A stretch of 64,000 nt of DNA from Photobacterium indicum (lineage in GTDB: Bacteria; Pseudomonadota; Gammaproteobacteria; Enterobacterales; Vibrionaceae). The stretch is taken from contig NZ_PYOC01000011.1 in NCBI RefSeq assembly GCF_003026215.1, positions 62,001 to 126,000 on the forward strand, read 5' to 3'. The stretch's first letter is position 1; every line of letters begins with the position of its first letter. This document shows, piece by piece, positions 45,066-54,864 of this stretch. The position numbers were made by a program, and so were the translations under genes. The notes under the pieces are model-generated. The model was not told the origin of the DNA, made no database searches, and saw only the letters and a list, made by a program, of their open reading frames with translations.

Positions 45066-46511
45066 TTACTCTGTACCGCCTACTGTCATCGAATCAATCT
45101 TCAATGTCGGTTGACCGACACCTACAGGTACGCTCTGCCCTGCTTTACCACATACGCCAACTCCGCGATCAATGGATAGATCATTACCCACCATCGACAC
45201 TTGCTGCATCGCTTCAATACCACTACCAATCAGGGTCGCACCTTTGATTGGACGCGTGATTTTACCATTTTCAATTAAGTAGGCTTCAGATGCTGAGAAG
45301 ACAAATTTACCTGATGTGATATCAACCTGACCACCACCAAAATTAGGGGCGTAGATACCGTTTTTAACGCTTGAGATAATTTCTTCAGGCGAATGTTCAC
45401 CCGGCAACATGTAGGTATTCGTCATACGAGGCATAGGTAAATGGGCATACGATTCACGACGACCATTACCGGTAGGAGCAACCCCCATAAGACGAGCATT
45501 CAACTTATCTTGTATGTACCCTTTTAACTTTCCGCCTTCGACTAAGACGTTATATTGCCCAGGCACACCTTCATCATCGATATTAATCGAGCCACGACGA
45601 TCAACTAATGTACCATCATCAACAATCGTACAAAGTGGTGAGGTAACTTGCTGCCCCATCTGACCCGAGAACATCGAAGACCCTTTACGATTGAAGTCCC
45701 CTTCTAGACCGTGACCAACGGCTTCGTGTAATAATACCCCAGGCCAACCATTGCCTAACACAACGGGCATTGTACCCGCAGGGGCAGCTTCAGCTTCAAG
45801 GTTCACTAATGCCTGACGAATTGCTTCATCGGCAAAGTTGAGTGCCGCCGACTTGCCACCTTCTTCATGCAAGAAGTGCTCATAACCGTAACGACCACCG
45901 CCCCCCGCACTACCACGTTCACGTTTATCACCTTTCTCAACTAACACGCTGATAGATAAACGGACAAGCGGGCGAATATCGGCTGCGTAGGTACCATCAA
46001 GAGCGGCAACCAAGACTTGCTCGTAAACACCATTAATACTGACTGAGACTTCTTTAATTAATGGCTCTTTAGTGCGGATATAACTGTCGATCTCTTCTAG
46101 CAATGCAATTTTTTGAAATTTATCAAAACTGCCTAATGGATCAACTGGTGCATAAATACCTGAAGGCGAAATAGGGTTAAAGGCTTTAACACTCGCACTG
46201 CCACCCTGACGCACAATACCACGCGCCGCTTTCGCACTTTGCGTTAATGCTAACTCGTTAATCTGATCCGAGTAAGCAAAGCCGGTTTTTTCACCCGCAA
46301 CAGCACGCACACCAACACCGCGGTCAATATTAAAAGAACCGTCTTTAATGATACTGTCTTCCAGTACCAGTGATTCATGCCAGCATGATTGGAAATAAAT
46401 ATCAGCATAATCCACGTCGCGAACCGCAATCATGCTCAAGATTTTATGAAGCTCTTCACGCCCTAACCCCGACTGGGTTAGCATGGTATTTTCTACAGTT
46501 TTCAGGGACAT
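45066..46511 (-). CDS. tldD: Metalloprotease TldD
   Basis: TldD is the catalytic zinc subunit of the TldD/TldE protease. The metal site HEAVGHGLEGD (HExxH type) lies in VLLHEAVGHGLEGDF; MPRMTNTYMLPGEHSPEEII and DITSGKFVFSASEAYLIENG are also conserved. From the ATG at 46511 (MSLKTVENTM), which fits the family start, the protein has 481 aa; six more codons upstream to 46529 are possible. It follows the nitrilase gene by at most 18 bp. Confidence 0.95.
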   Translation of the reverse strand: MSLKTVENTMLTQSGLGREELHKILSMIAVRDVDYADIYFQSCWHESLVLEDSIIKDGSFNIDRGVGVRAVAGEKTGFAYSDQINELALTQSAKAARGIVRQGGSASVKAFNPISPSGIYAPVDPLGSFDKFQKIALLEEIDSYIRTKEPLIKEVSVSINGVYEQVLVAALDGTYAADIRPLVRLSISVLVEKGDKRERGSAGGGGRYGYEHFLHEEGGKSAALNFADEAIRQALVNLEAEAAPAGTMPVVLGNGWPGVLLHEAVGHGLEGDFNRKGSSMFSGQMGQQVTSPLCTIVDDGTLVDRRGSINIDDEGVPGQYNVLVEGGKLKGYIQDKLNARLMGVAPTGNGRRESYAHLPMPRMTNTYMLPGEHSPEEIISSVKNGIYAPNFGGGQVDITSGKFVFSASEAYLIENGKITRPIKGATLIGSGIEAMQQVSMVGNDLSIDRGVGVCGKAGQSVPVGVGQPTLKIDSMTVGGTE

Positions 46512-46529
46512 TAATTCTGCTCTTGTCAT

Positions 46530-47348
46530 TTATCGCGGGTGCACACTAAAACGGGCGTGCTCAACCAACGGCATATTTGTTCTTATAGTTTGACTGAAAT
46601 CTAAATCTATATCAGCCGTTAACACACCAGTACCTTGTTGCTGACAGGCTAGTACCTGCCCCCAAGGGTCAATAATCATTGAGTGCCCCCAGGTTTCTCG
46701 ACCTTGATTATGTTCACCCCATTGTGCGGCTGCAATTAGCCAACATTGGGTTTCAATCGCTCGGGCACGTAATAAGATATCCCAATGTGCTTTGCCTGTT
46801 ACTTTCGTGAAAGCCGCAGGCACAACAATAATATCGGCACCTTGTTCTCGTAGTGCGGAATACATTTGAGGGAATCGCACATCATAACAGATTGATAACC
46901 CAATTTTACCAAAGGGAGTCTCTACTACTTTTATCTCATTGCCAGATTGAAAAGTATCAGACTCTCGGTAACTATGGTGTTTATCTTCAATCTCCACATC
47001 AAACATATGCAATTTATTATAGTGGGCAATACAGACACCTTGATCATCAAACAATAATGTTGTTGAGGTGATCTTACCATCAGGCTGAAGAATGGGCATC
47101 GACCCAATTAATAACCAAATACCCAACTGTTTTGCAAAAGCAGCAAGTTCCGTTTGTAAAGGACCATTGCCTAAGGCTTCAGCATGGCGTATATAATCAC
47201 TGTTAGCACCAAAAACAAGTGTATTTTCAGGTGTCACGACTAAACGCGCACCTTGCAATTGTAACCCTTTAAGCTTCTTTTTTAGCTGGCTAAGGTTTGC
47301 CTCAGGATCGGGACCTGAGTTCATTTGCACTAAACCAATCTTTGTCAT
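46530..47348 (-). CDS. Carbon-nitrogen hydrolase (Nit1/deaminated glutathione amidase-like)
   Basis: A nitrilase-superfamily amidase with the Glu-Lys-Cys catalytic triad visible: Glu in VVTPENTLVFG, Lys in AHYNKLHMFDVE, Cys in GLSICYDVRFPQMY. Length 272 aa. The sequence resembles the Nit branch that repairs deaminated glutathione; the substrate is inferred. In vibrios it sits between yhdP and tldD, which is the case here. Confidence 0.85.
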   Translation of the reverse strand: MTKIGLVQMNSGPDPEANLSQLKKKLKGLQLQGARLVVTPENTLVFGANSDYIRHAEALGNGPLQTELAAFAKQLGIWLLIGSMPILQPDGKITSTTLLFDDQGVCIAHYNKLHMFDVEIEDKHHSYRESDTFQSGNEIKVVETPFGKIGLSICYDVRFPQMYSALREQGADIIVVPAAFTKVTGKAHWDILLRARAIETQCWLIAAAQWGEHNQGRETWGHSMIIDPWGQVLACQQQGTGVLTADIDLDFSQTIRTNMPLVEHARFSVHPR

Positions 47349-47393
47349 AACTCACTCCCTGAAATTCTACTTTCTCTTAATTTCATCAATCTA

Positions 47394-50300
47394 TTATTTC
47401 TTATTATCGATTGACTCAGGAACGACGACCTCGCCTTTAAATCGAGAACGTTCGGTGACAGTTGGAGAATCCAATGGTCCCTTCACCAAGTAATTAACCT
47501 GAGTAAATACATCTAACACGGGTGACAATGCCGTTGAGATTGCAAACACATACAATGCGGTTTGAGGCGCAACAGCAAAGGCCGTTAATACAGGTATACC
47601 CGATGTAAAGTCAGGGGTAAACCTGACTTGAGCATTAACCGTTTCATTCACTAAATTAGCAGAACCTTTAATAGTAAGATCACCCGCTAACGCCTGCATT
47701 TTTATATTGTCGCTATTAAATATCCCGTTCTCAATTTTCCCCGACCCTTTGATGTAATTAAAAGCTAAGCCATCATCAAATACGCCAGAAAAATCGAGCT
47801 GCAGCTTTCTCATGATCGAATCTAGACTGAATAAACCCAGTAAACGACCCGCACCACCAACCCCACTAATAATGCCTTGCCCTGTTTCTGTTTTGATTTC
47901 ACCCGTCAAGGTTTCTCTATGAATAGACCACGGCGAACCTTGCCATTGAATCGATGCATAACTGCTAAATGAAGCATCCTGAATGCCACCCGAGATACCA
48001 AAACGCCCCATTAAGTCAGAGCTATTTTCACCTTCGACATCAAAGGCTATTTGGGTTTCATTTTGATCGCCGTCTAATGTCCAGTGGGCATCAAGGTTCA
48101 ATGCTGTCGCCCCAGACTTCACCTGAAGGTTTTGCAGCACCAGCGTATTATTATCTTTGCGCAATTTTCCTGATACTTTACCCAAGCTATAGCCTTGCAA
48201 CCACATACTGTTCACCTGTAAATCCAGCTCAGGCATATTCGTCATGAGGGCTTTATCAAGCTCAGTGGCTTCAGGAATATCACGCTGTGGTACGTACTTG
48301 GTTTTATCCTGTTTATCTTTTGATAATAGCTTGGGGAAATTCAAGAACACATTATCTAACGTTAACTTTAACGGGTTATTATCAACCCAAACGGCACTCC
48401 CTTTTACCTCTCGGCTATCCAGAGTAAAGCCCCACTGGCTCAGTTTCCTTTGCGCGTTAAAAGTAAGATCATGCCAATCTCGTGATGCAAGAGTAAGTGT
48501 CTTTAATTGAATATCCAGCTGTGTCGGCATCGGTATTTGAGGCATGCCTTGCTTCTTGCCTGTTGCTTCCGCCTGATCCAAATCGCTCGTGATCTCGTTA
48601 ATCAAGTCAATCCATTGATCGCCATTAATACGATTACTATTCACTCGTACCTGATGTCCAGACAATGGCAAAGGCTTTAACTCTCCCTTCCCGATACTTA
48701 AAAAGCTCTTTTTAATTACAGGGCGAGACTGAAGTAAGCTAATTTGAGCTTGATACTTCGCATCTGGTACGACAATTTCCCCAGATAATACCTCAGCATT
48801 ACCAGTTACTTTTACGGTAGCAAGTTGCTTGGGAGACAGCGCCCCCTCATAAGTTAGCGGGTAAGGAAGATTACTGTTAATGCGTGAAAGTGGGGCTTGT
48901 AAATCCACCGTATAATTAAAGCCCGTATCGTACAGGTTCACACCCACGACACCTTGCCATTGAGTCTGCCCTGATACGTGATTCAATAATGGATCATTCA
49001 ATTGTTGTTGAAGTTGACCAACTTGCCAATTACCACCAAGATCAATGTCGACGGTATAACCCGTATCAACACTCTTGCCATTAAAACCAACGTTGATCGG
49101 CTGTTCGAGTAAGAAAGCTTTTAAGTCAGTGGCTTTAATCACATCATTATCAAAACTTAATTGCCCATTAACATTTGCTAACTGTATGGCAGGGGTTTCA
49201 ATTGCAATTTGATTATCTTTAAAGTCAGCAGTGCCCCACGCCCTCACATCCGTACCATCAAACGGAATATCGAGCTTAAAGCGCGAGGTAACAGGACCAC
49301 TCACTTTTACCGTGGTTAATGCTGCGCCAACCGAATCGACTAATGGCGTCGCCAACATATAGTCACGTACCGCATCCCCTTGTGCAGCAACATCCACCGT
49401 CAACTTTAAATGCCCATCAGGGCTAAGCTCTGATGCCCCTGTTACACGAGAGGCTGTTGCACCCATGGTGACCGCATGGTGCGAATCAAGATACATGAAA
49501 TCATTTTCAAACAATAAATCCAGCTGCAGGTCAGTTAATATCGGCCAAGTGGTATCAAAGCTAAACTTGGCCTTTTTCAGTGGCACCTTTGCTTGAAATA
49601 TTCCTTCATGGTTTTTATAAGGAAAATCAGAAAGCTCTCCATACCAAAGCAACTGAGCAGCATCCGCTTTACCACCTCGAATCGCCGCAGAGAGGTAATC
49701 AGTTAAATCATGCCCTAAAGCTAATGTAGGTAAATAGCGCCACGCCTCTCCAGCATTATTGAGCGAGGCTTCACCATAGAAAGATAACCATGCAGGCTTT
49801 TCTGCAGGAAAATCTAAACGAAACTCACCATCGACTTTTAAGTGAGGGGTCGCAACATGCAGCTTGTCACTCCATAATCGCCAGCCTTGATCGTTTACCT
49901 GCCAATAAGCGGTTACATCCGCATTATCAATTTTTAAAGGGGCTTGAAAAACCTCACCATAAGGTAATGCATCATCTTTCAGTTTTAGAACCGCTTTACC
50001 TGATGCTAAATCGCCGGAAATATCAGCATCTAACTTGCTGATGCCCGGTAAAAGCTCCCATTGCTGCATACCAAAGTGTTTTAGTTTTGCAGAAAAACGA
50101 GGTGACTCTTCACCAGTACTGGCAACGCGAATATCGGTTAAATTTCCCGTAGGCCTTAACGTATTCAACATAGATACAGCGCTGTTATCCGCAGGAAAGA
50201 AGCTAGCCAAAGACTGTAAACGTGCAATATCAAGGCTATTTACAGCCAACATCCATTTTTCAGGCTGCCATTGCGCAACAAGATCGAGATCAGGCCACTG

Positions 50301-51287
50301 GGTGTTATCTGTTTGAATTTTTAGATCATCACTATCAACTCGCCAAGCCGTGACATCATCGGTCAACGCCGTTGGTGTTAAAGCGACAACACCTTGTTGG
50401 ATCTGAATGCTATGTAGTTGATCCGCTCTTTTCCATTCAACCTTACTATTTTCAATTTGAACGCGGCTGTTAGTTATTTCACCATCGAATAAATCTAACC
50501 ACACCTCAAAGCCGATATCACTGCTTGTAATTTCGGTGCCTTTTGTTAATTGTTTATTCAGCCACGGCGTTATCGACAAGTTCTGAGCTTGCGCATAAAT
50601 ATGTCCAGATAAACTCGGTAGATCGCCTTTCTCAGATAAATTAGCGATAACTTTAAGCTGGCTAAGGTGCGTATCAGCAATGCTGATTACCCCTTCCGCA
50701 AGATGCTCGCCGTTAACATTTACCCATTTCAATTCGCTAATATCCACCTGCTTTTTTTCACCAGCGGGGGTTAACAACGACACTTTTGAATCCGTTAAAG
50801 AAAAATCCCCAAGACGAATGAAAAATAAGCGTTCTAACTTCTGAACGGCTGTTGTGGGTTGTTTTGACGGGACTTTTTGAGAAGAGTCAGCATAAAGGTC
50901 AAGCCCTGGGATTTGTGTTAAATCGATACCTAGCTGATTAATTGTAATATTTTTAAAAATTGGACGAAATTGCAAAGCTGATTGCCAGATATCAAGCTGC
51001 ATATCAATCGAACTAACCGACGCCAGTGATTCAGAATTATCACTAGCTGCAATATCAATACCTTGCAGCATTAACGACGGACCAATACTGCGCCAATGGC
51101 CTTCAACACTATCAATTTGCAGGCTCATGCCTGCCTGCTCAGATGCCCATTGACGGATTGGCTCACGGAATTCGTTTAGCTGAGGAAGAAAAATACGCAG
51201 ACCACTAATAGCAATAGCGGCCAGTACCAACAACGTCAGTACTAGCCACATTAATCCACGTACCAGACGAACTGGAACTGTTGTCAC
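47394..51287 (-). CDS. yhdP: AsmA-like phospholipid transport protein YhdP
   Basis: YhdP is a very large inner-membrane-anchored periplasmic protein, one of three AsmA-like bridges (with TamB and YdbH) that carry phospholipid to the outer membrane. The 1297-aa protein has one N-terminal membrane helix (about residues 9-32), a long repetitive beta-rich body forming a hydrophobic groove (DUF3971) and the AsmA-like C-terminal domain (GGAGRLLGLFSLDSIMRKLQ, KIENGIFNSDNIKMQALAGD). It is close to the E. coli length (1266). rng lies 20 bp upstream. With mla and dolP in the same window it adds to the lipid traffic theme. Confidence 0.93.
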   Translation of the reverse strand: MTTVPVRLVRGLMWLVLTLLVLAAIAISGLRIFLPQLNEFREPIRQWASEQAGMSLQIDSVEGHWRSIGPSLMLQGIDIAASDNSESLASVSSIDMQLDIWQSALQFRPIFKNITINQLGIDLTQIPGLDLYADSSQKVPSKQPTTAVQKLERLFFIRLGDFSLTDSKVSLLTPAGEKKQVDISELKWVNVNGEHLAEGVISIADTHLSQLKVIANLSEKGDLPSLSGHIYAQAQNLSITPWLNKQLTKGTEITSSDIGFEVWLDLFDGEITNSRVQIENSKVEWKRADQLHSIQIQQGVVALTPTALTDDVTAWRVDSDDLKIQTDNTQWPDLDLVAQWQPEKWMLAVNSLDIARLQSLASFFPADNSAVSMLNTLRPTGNLTDIRVASTGEESPRFSAKLKHFGMQQWELLPGISKLDADISGDLASGKAVLKLKDDALPYGEVFQAPLKIDNADVTAYWQVNDQGWRLWSDKLHVATPHLKVDGEFRLDFPAEKPAWLSFYGEASLNNAGEAWRYLPTLALGHDLTDYLSAAIRGGKADAAQLLWYGELSDFPYKNHEGIFQAKVPLKKAKFSFDTTWPILTDLQLDLLFENDFMYLDSHHAVTMGATASRVTGASELSPDGHLKLTVDVAAQGDAVRDYMLATPLVDSVGAALTTVKVSGPVTSRFKLDIPFDGTDVRAWGTADFKDNQIAIETPAIQLANVNGQLSFDNDVIKATDLKAFLLEQPINVGFNGKSVDTGYTVDIDLGGNWQVGQLQQQLNDPLLNHVSGQTQWQGVVGVNLYDTGFNYTVDLQAPLSRINSNLPYPLTYEGALSPKQLATVKVTGNAEVLSGEIVVPDAKYQAQISLLQSRPVIKKSFLSIGKGELKPLPLSGHQVRVNSNRINGDQWIDLINEITSDLDQAEATGKKQGMPQIPMPTQLDIQLKTLTLASRDWHDLTFNAQRKLSQWGFTLDSREVKGSAVWVDNNPLKLTLDNVFLNFPKLLSKDKQDKTKYVPQRDIPEATELDKALMTNMPELDLQVNSMWLQGYSLGKVSGKLRKDNNTLVLQNLQVKSGATALNLDAHWTLDGDQNETQIAFDVEGENSSDLMGRFGISGGIQDASFSSYASIQWQGSPWSIHRETLTGEIKTETGQGIISGVGGAGRLLGLFSLDSIMRKLQLDFSGVFDDGLAFNYIKGSGKIENGIFNSDNIKMQALAGDLTIKGSANLVNETVNAQVRFTPDFTSGIPVLTAFAVAPQTALYVFAISTALSPVLDVFTQVNYLVKGPLDSPTVTERSRFKGEVVVPESIDNKK

Positions 51288-51307
51288 TCGATAACCTCTA
51301 CAATCAA

Positions 51308-52777
51308 TTACATCATCACTACATCAAACTGCTCTTGGATATAAAGCGGCTCAGGTTTCACTTTTACCTGTTTGCCAATAAAGACTTCCAATTCAGCCAA
51401 TGCATGATACTCGTCACCTGCCAGCACATCGCCAACAGCGGGTGACACATAAACCACAAAACGATCGGCATCGTAAGCACGATTCACTCGCGTAATTTCA
51501 CGCAAGATCTCATAACACACGCTTTCAACGGTTTTAACCGTGCCACGCCCTTCACAAGTAGGACAAGTACCACACAGTACATGTTCAATACTTTCTCGGG
51601 TGCGTTTACGCGTCATCTCTACTAAGCCTAGCTGAGTAAAGCCATTGATATTGGTTTTAACACGATCGAAAGACAGAGCTTGCTCTAATGTTGCGAGAAC
51701 TCGACGTTGGTGATCTTCAATCGCCATATCAATAAAATCGATAATGATAATGCCACCCAGGTTACGTAAGCGTAATTGACGGGCAATGGCTTTGGTTGCT
51801 TCGATATTAGTGTTAAAAATGGTTTCTTCTAGGTTACGACGGCCCACAAAGGCACCAGTATTAATATCAACCGTTGTCATCGCTTCTGTCTGATCAATGA
51901 TCAGGTAACCACCAGACTTCAATTCAACCTTACGATCTAGCGAGCGCTGAATCTCATTCTCGGTATCGAACAAATCAAAAATTGGCTGCTCACCGGCATA
52001 GTAGTCAATTTTGTCATTCACTTCAGGGACAAACTCTTCAGTGAACTCTTTTAATTTTTCAAAGCCAAGACGAGAGTCGACCTGAATACGATCTAATTCT
52101 GTGCCTACAAAATCACGCAAAATACGTTGTGCTAAACCCAGCTCACCATACAGCATCGATTTTGGCTTCAGCTTGATGCGGCGTTCTATTACTTTACGCC
52201 ATAGATGCTTAAGGAATGCAGCATCTTGTCCTAGCTCATCTTCACTCGCACCTTCGGCCGCGGTACGAATAATAAAGCCACCAAGATCGTCACAATGATA
52301 CTTAACGATCTTTTTTAAACGCTCACGTTCTTCTTCACTTTCAATGCGTTGAGACACACCAACGTGGCTCGCCCCTGGCATAAAGACCAAATAACGCGAG
52401 GGTAATGTGACGTCGGTCGTTAGACGTGCGCCTTTCGTACCGAGAGGATCTTTAATCACCTGAACAACAATGTCTTGCCCTTGGCGAACTAATTCTGAAA
52501 TGTCCAAAACTTGGAATTGTTTTTTCTCGTTTTCAGCAACACATTCTGTATGAGGAACAATATCTGATGCGTGTAAAAATGCCGCTTTATCTAAACCAAT
52601 ATCCACGAATGCAGCTTGCATACCGGGTAAAACACGGCTTACTCGACCTTTGTAGATATTACCGACAATGCCACGTTTTGATTCACGTTCAATATGAACT
52701 TCTTGTAGGTTTCCGCTTTCAATCATTGCAACGCGAGTTTCACTTGGCGTCACATTTACTAGCAGCTCAATGCTCAT
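51308..52777 (-). CDS. rng: Ribonuclease G
   Basis: RNase G is the RNase E-like endonuclease that trims the 16S rRNA 5' end and degrades some mRNAs. An S1 domain (IVGNIYKGRVSRVLPGMQAA, about residues 36-55) is followed by the catalytic DNase I-like domain with LIIDQTEAMTTVDINTGAFV and IIIIDFIDM, and a zinc-link motif CGTCPTCEGRG. Length 489 aa equals E. coli. There is no RNase E-type C-terminal scaffold, so it is Rng, not Rne. The maf-rng-yhdP order is kept. Confidence 0.96.
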   Translation of the reverse strand: MSIELLVNVTPSETRVAMIESGNLQEVHIERESKRGIVGNIYKGRVSRVLPGMQAAFVDIGLDKAAFLHASDIVPHTECVAENEKKQFQVLDISELVRQGQDIVVQVIKDPLGTKGARLTTDVTLPSRYLVFMPGASHVGVSQRIESEEERERLKKIVKYHCDDLGGFIIRTAAEGASEDELGQDAAFLKHLWRKVIERRIKLKPKSMLYGELGLAQRILRDFVGTELDRIQVDSRLGFEKLKEFTEEFVPEVNDKIDYYAGEQPIFDLFDTENEIQRSLDRKVELKSGGYLIIDQTEAMTTVDINTGAFVGRRNLEETIFNTNIEATKAIARQLRLRNLGGIIIIDFIDMAIEDHQRRVLATLEQALSFDRVKTNINGFTQLGLVEMTRKRTRESIEHVLCGTCPTCEGRGTVKTVESVCYEILREITRVNRAYDADRFVVYVSPAVGDVLAGDEYHALAELEVFIGKQVKVKPEPLYIQEQFDVVMM

Positions 52778-52789
52778 GGTTGCCTCAAC

Positions 52790-53380
52790 TTATAAATTTA
52801 AAAAATTCTGAACCATGACGTCGGTTTCCACTAAAGGTAGCCCCATCACAGCATAATAACTGCCATCAATGCGCGTGATAAATTTGCCACCCAGCCCCTG
52901 AATGCCGTAGCTACCGGCTTTGTCTTGTGGTTCACCACTTTGCCAATATTTTTCTATTTCGTTTTCAGACAAGGTTTTAAACCAAACATCGGTAACGACT
53001 AACTGGGTTTCTTCACGCTCTACTGTTGCTACCGTAACAGATGTCATCACTTGATGTTGACGTCCTGATAGTAAGTTCAACATACGCTGCGCATCATTAA
53101 AATCTTTCGGTTTTTCTAAAATCGTTTCATCAACCACAACAATAGTATCTGCCCCTAAAACAGGTATTGTTGCTACCGCCGTTTTAGTGGCATTGATTTC
53201 CTTCACACCAGCTATCGCTTTATCTCGCGATAATCGCTGAACATACTGTTCTGCCGTTTCACTAGGCTGGTGACACTCTTCAACATCAACCACTACACGT
53301 TCAAATTGATAGCCTAATTGTGTTAATAGTTCTTGGCGTCGAGGCGAACCTGATGCGAGATAAAGTTGTACTGCTGGCAT
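52790..53380 (-). CDS. maf: Maf-type nucleotide pyrophosphatase (YhdE-like)
   Basis: Maf/YhdE hydrolyses dTTP and UTP (and modified forms), cleaning the nucleotide pool, and affects septation. The start MPAVQLYLASGSPRRQELLTQL shows the SGSPRR signature; DKAIAGVKEINA, VLGADTIVVVDETILEKP and DKAGSYGIQGLGGKFI are the other Maf motifs. Length 196 aa. It follows the mreBCD terminator and precedes rng by 12 bp. Confidence 0.95.
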   Translation of the reverse strand: MPAVQLYLASGSPRRQELLTQLGYQFERVVVDVEECHQPSETAEQYVQRLSRDKAIAGVKEINATKTAVATIPVLGADTIVVVDETILEKPKDFNDAQRMLNLLSGRQHQVMTSVTVATVEREETQLVVTDVWFKTLSENEIEKYWQSGEPQDKAGSYGIQGLGGKFITRIDGSYYAVMGLPLVETDVMVQNFLNL

Positions 53381-53430
53381 AACGACTCTTTAAATATTGA
53401 TGTTCGGTACATAACCAAACTACATGAAAC

Positions 53431-53456
53431 AAAAAGGGAGCAAAAACACGCTCCCC
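53431..53456 (-). terminator. Terminator after mreD
   Basis: On the minus strand GGGAGC and GCTCCC form a GC-rich stem with an 8-nt loop, followed by TTTTTGTTTC. It lies about 30 bp after the mreD stop and separates mreBCD from maf. Confidence 0.85.
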
Positions 53457-53485
53457 TTCCGTCATTGTCTAATAACAATGTAACA

Positions 53486-53974
53486 CTAACGAATAGAAAA
53501 CTTACGACGTACACGACGTAATAATAAAAATAACCATGGCCACAACAAGAAGTTAAGCAAAATCGCCCATAATTGTTGAGGGTCAAAGGTGATTTCTGAC
53601 ACTAAATACTCAGCCCAGAATTCAACCAGTTTACCCACCAATGTGAGTACGGCGATAATCACGGCTTGCTGCCACAAGGATAAATTCCGTAGCATCTGGA
53701 AATTTAAAGCAATGATGTAACACAGTATTGACATCATCAGCCCGCGAACACCGAGGGTTGAACCTAGCATTAAATCCCACAGTAAGCCGACAACCAGTGC
53801 CGAACCCACGTTAACACGGTGTGGTAATGCCAATACCCAATAACACGTAATCAATAACACCCATGACGGGCGAAATGATTCCAGTACTCCAGGCCACGGG
53901 GCAGCTTGAAGAATCAATGCAAAAATAAATGTAAGCCAAATTAGCATACGGCCATTAGGTCGACTACTCGCCAC
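53486..53974 (-). CDS. mreD: Rod shape-determining protein MreD
   Basis: MreD is a small polytopic membrane protein of the elongasome. The 162-aa product has about five hydrophobic segments (such as LIWLTFIFALILQAAPWPGV and YWVLALPHRVNVGSALVVGL). The reading starts with GTG at 53974, 11 bp inside mreC; an ATG nine codons downstream is the alternative. The end VRRKFSIR is cytoplasmic. Confidence 0.93.
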   Translation of the reverse strand: MASSRPNGRMLIWLTFIFALILQAAPWPGVLESFRPSWVLLITCYWVLALPHRVNVGSALVVGLLWDLMLGSTLGVRGLMMSILCYIIALNFQMLRNLSLWQQAVIIAVLTLVGKLVEFWAEYLVSEITFDPQQLWAILLNFLLWPWLFLLLRRVRRKFSIR

Positions 53975-54824
53975 TTGTCGGTACCTCTTCTTGCATGTTT
54001 TCTCGTTCGGTTGGCCATACTAATAACAAGTAACGCAAGCGATCAAATTGTACCGTAGGACGGGCTTTAATCTGCGCAAATGGACGTTTGTTATCAAATG
54101 AAAACTCGGTGACATAAGCGACAGGATACCCTTCAGGATAACGCCCACCAAGCCCCGATGAAACCAACAAATCACCTACTTCAATATCAGTGCTGCTTGG
54201 TACGTGCTCAAGCTGCATCAAATCACTCTGACCACTGCCTGATGCGATCACTCGGATATCATTTCGTACAACCTGAATAGGAATGGCATGCGTTGGATCG
54301 ATCAATAGTAATACACGGCTATTATGAGCACCAACATACGATATTTGACCCACGATACCTTTTTCGTTGATCACCGGCTGGCCTTCATAAACACCGTCAA
54401 TGCGGCCTTTATCGATCATTACCTGATGGCTATACGGATCAGAATCTACCGCCATCACCTCGGCAATCATCTTACGTTCATCACGAACGAAAGGTGAACC
54501 TAATAGCTCTCTTAAACGCTGGTTTTCTTGCTTTAACTGATCAAGCAATAATACTTCGCTTTGCATAACCAGAACATCACGCTTCAGTGCTTTATTTTCT
54601 GACAAAATACGCTGATGTGAGCTCACCTGACTTGATACACCATCTAACATTTCTCGAGGTAAGTTAGCGGCATATTGAAGGGGAGCAATCGCTGAGTTCA
54701 GCAAATAGCGTACGTTTGCAAAGGCATCAAGGCGGCTGTCGGCCAGCATAAGGCTAGCCGACAGTAATATGGCAAGAAACAGGCGTAATTGCAGAGAAGG
54801 ACCTCTGCCAAATATAGGTTTCAT
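53964..54824 (-). CDS. mreC: Rod shape-determining protein MreC
   Basis: MreC is a bitopic protein whose periplasmic part forms filaments and activates PBP2/RodA. A membrane helix (about residues 10-28) is followed by a coiled coil (LSENKALKRDVLVMQSEVLL) and a beta-barrel pair (VMIDKGRIDGVYEGQPVINE, HAIPIQVVRNDIRVIASGSG). Length 286 aa. It begins 40 bp after mreB, and its end overlaps mreD. Confidence 0.95.
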   Translation of the reverse strand: MKPIFGRGPSLQLRLFLAILLSASLMLADSRLDAFANVRYLLNSAIAPLQYAANLPREMLDGVSSQVSSHQRILSENKALKRDVLVMQSEVLLLDQLKQENQRLRELLGSPFVRDERKMIAEVMAVDSDPYSHQVMIDKGRIDGVYEGQPVINEKGIVGQISYVGAHNSRVLLLIDPTHAIPIQVVRNDIRVIASGSGQSDLMQLEHVPSSTDIEVGDLLVSSGLGGRYPEGYPVAYVTEFSFDNKRPFAQIKARPTVQFDRLRYLLLVWPTERENMQEEVPTSGE

Positions 54825-54864
54825 GTAACGCTATAACCTGTTTTGTCGATTGCTTGGGGTCGCA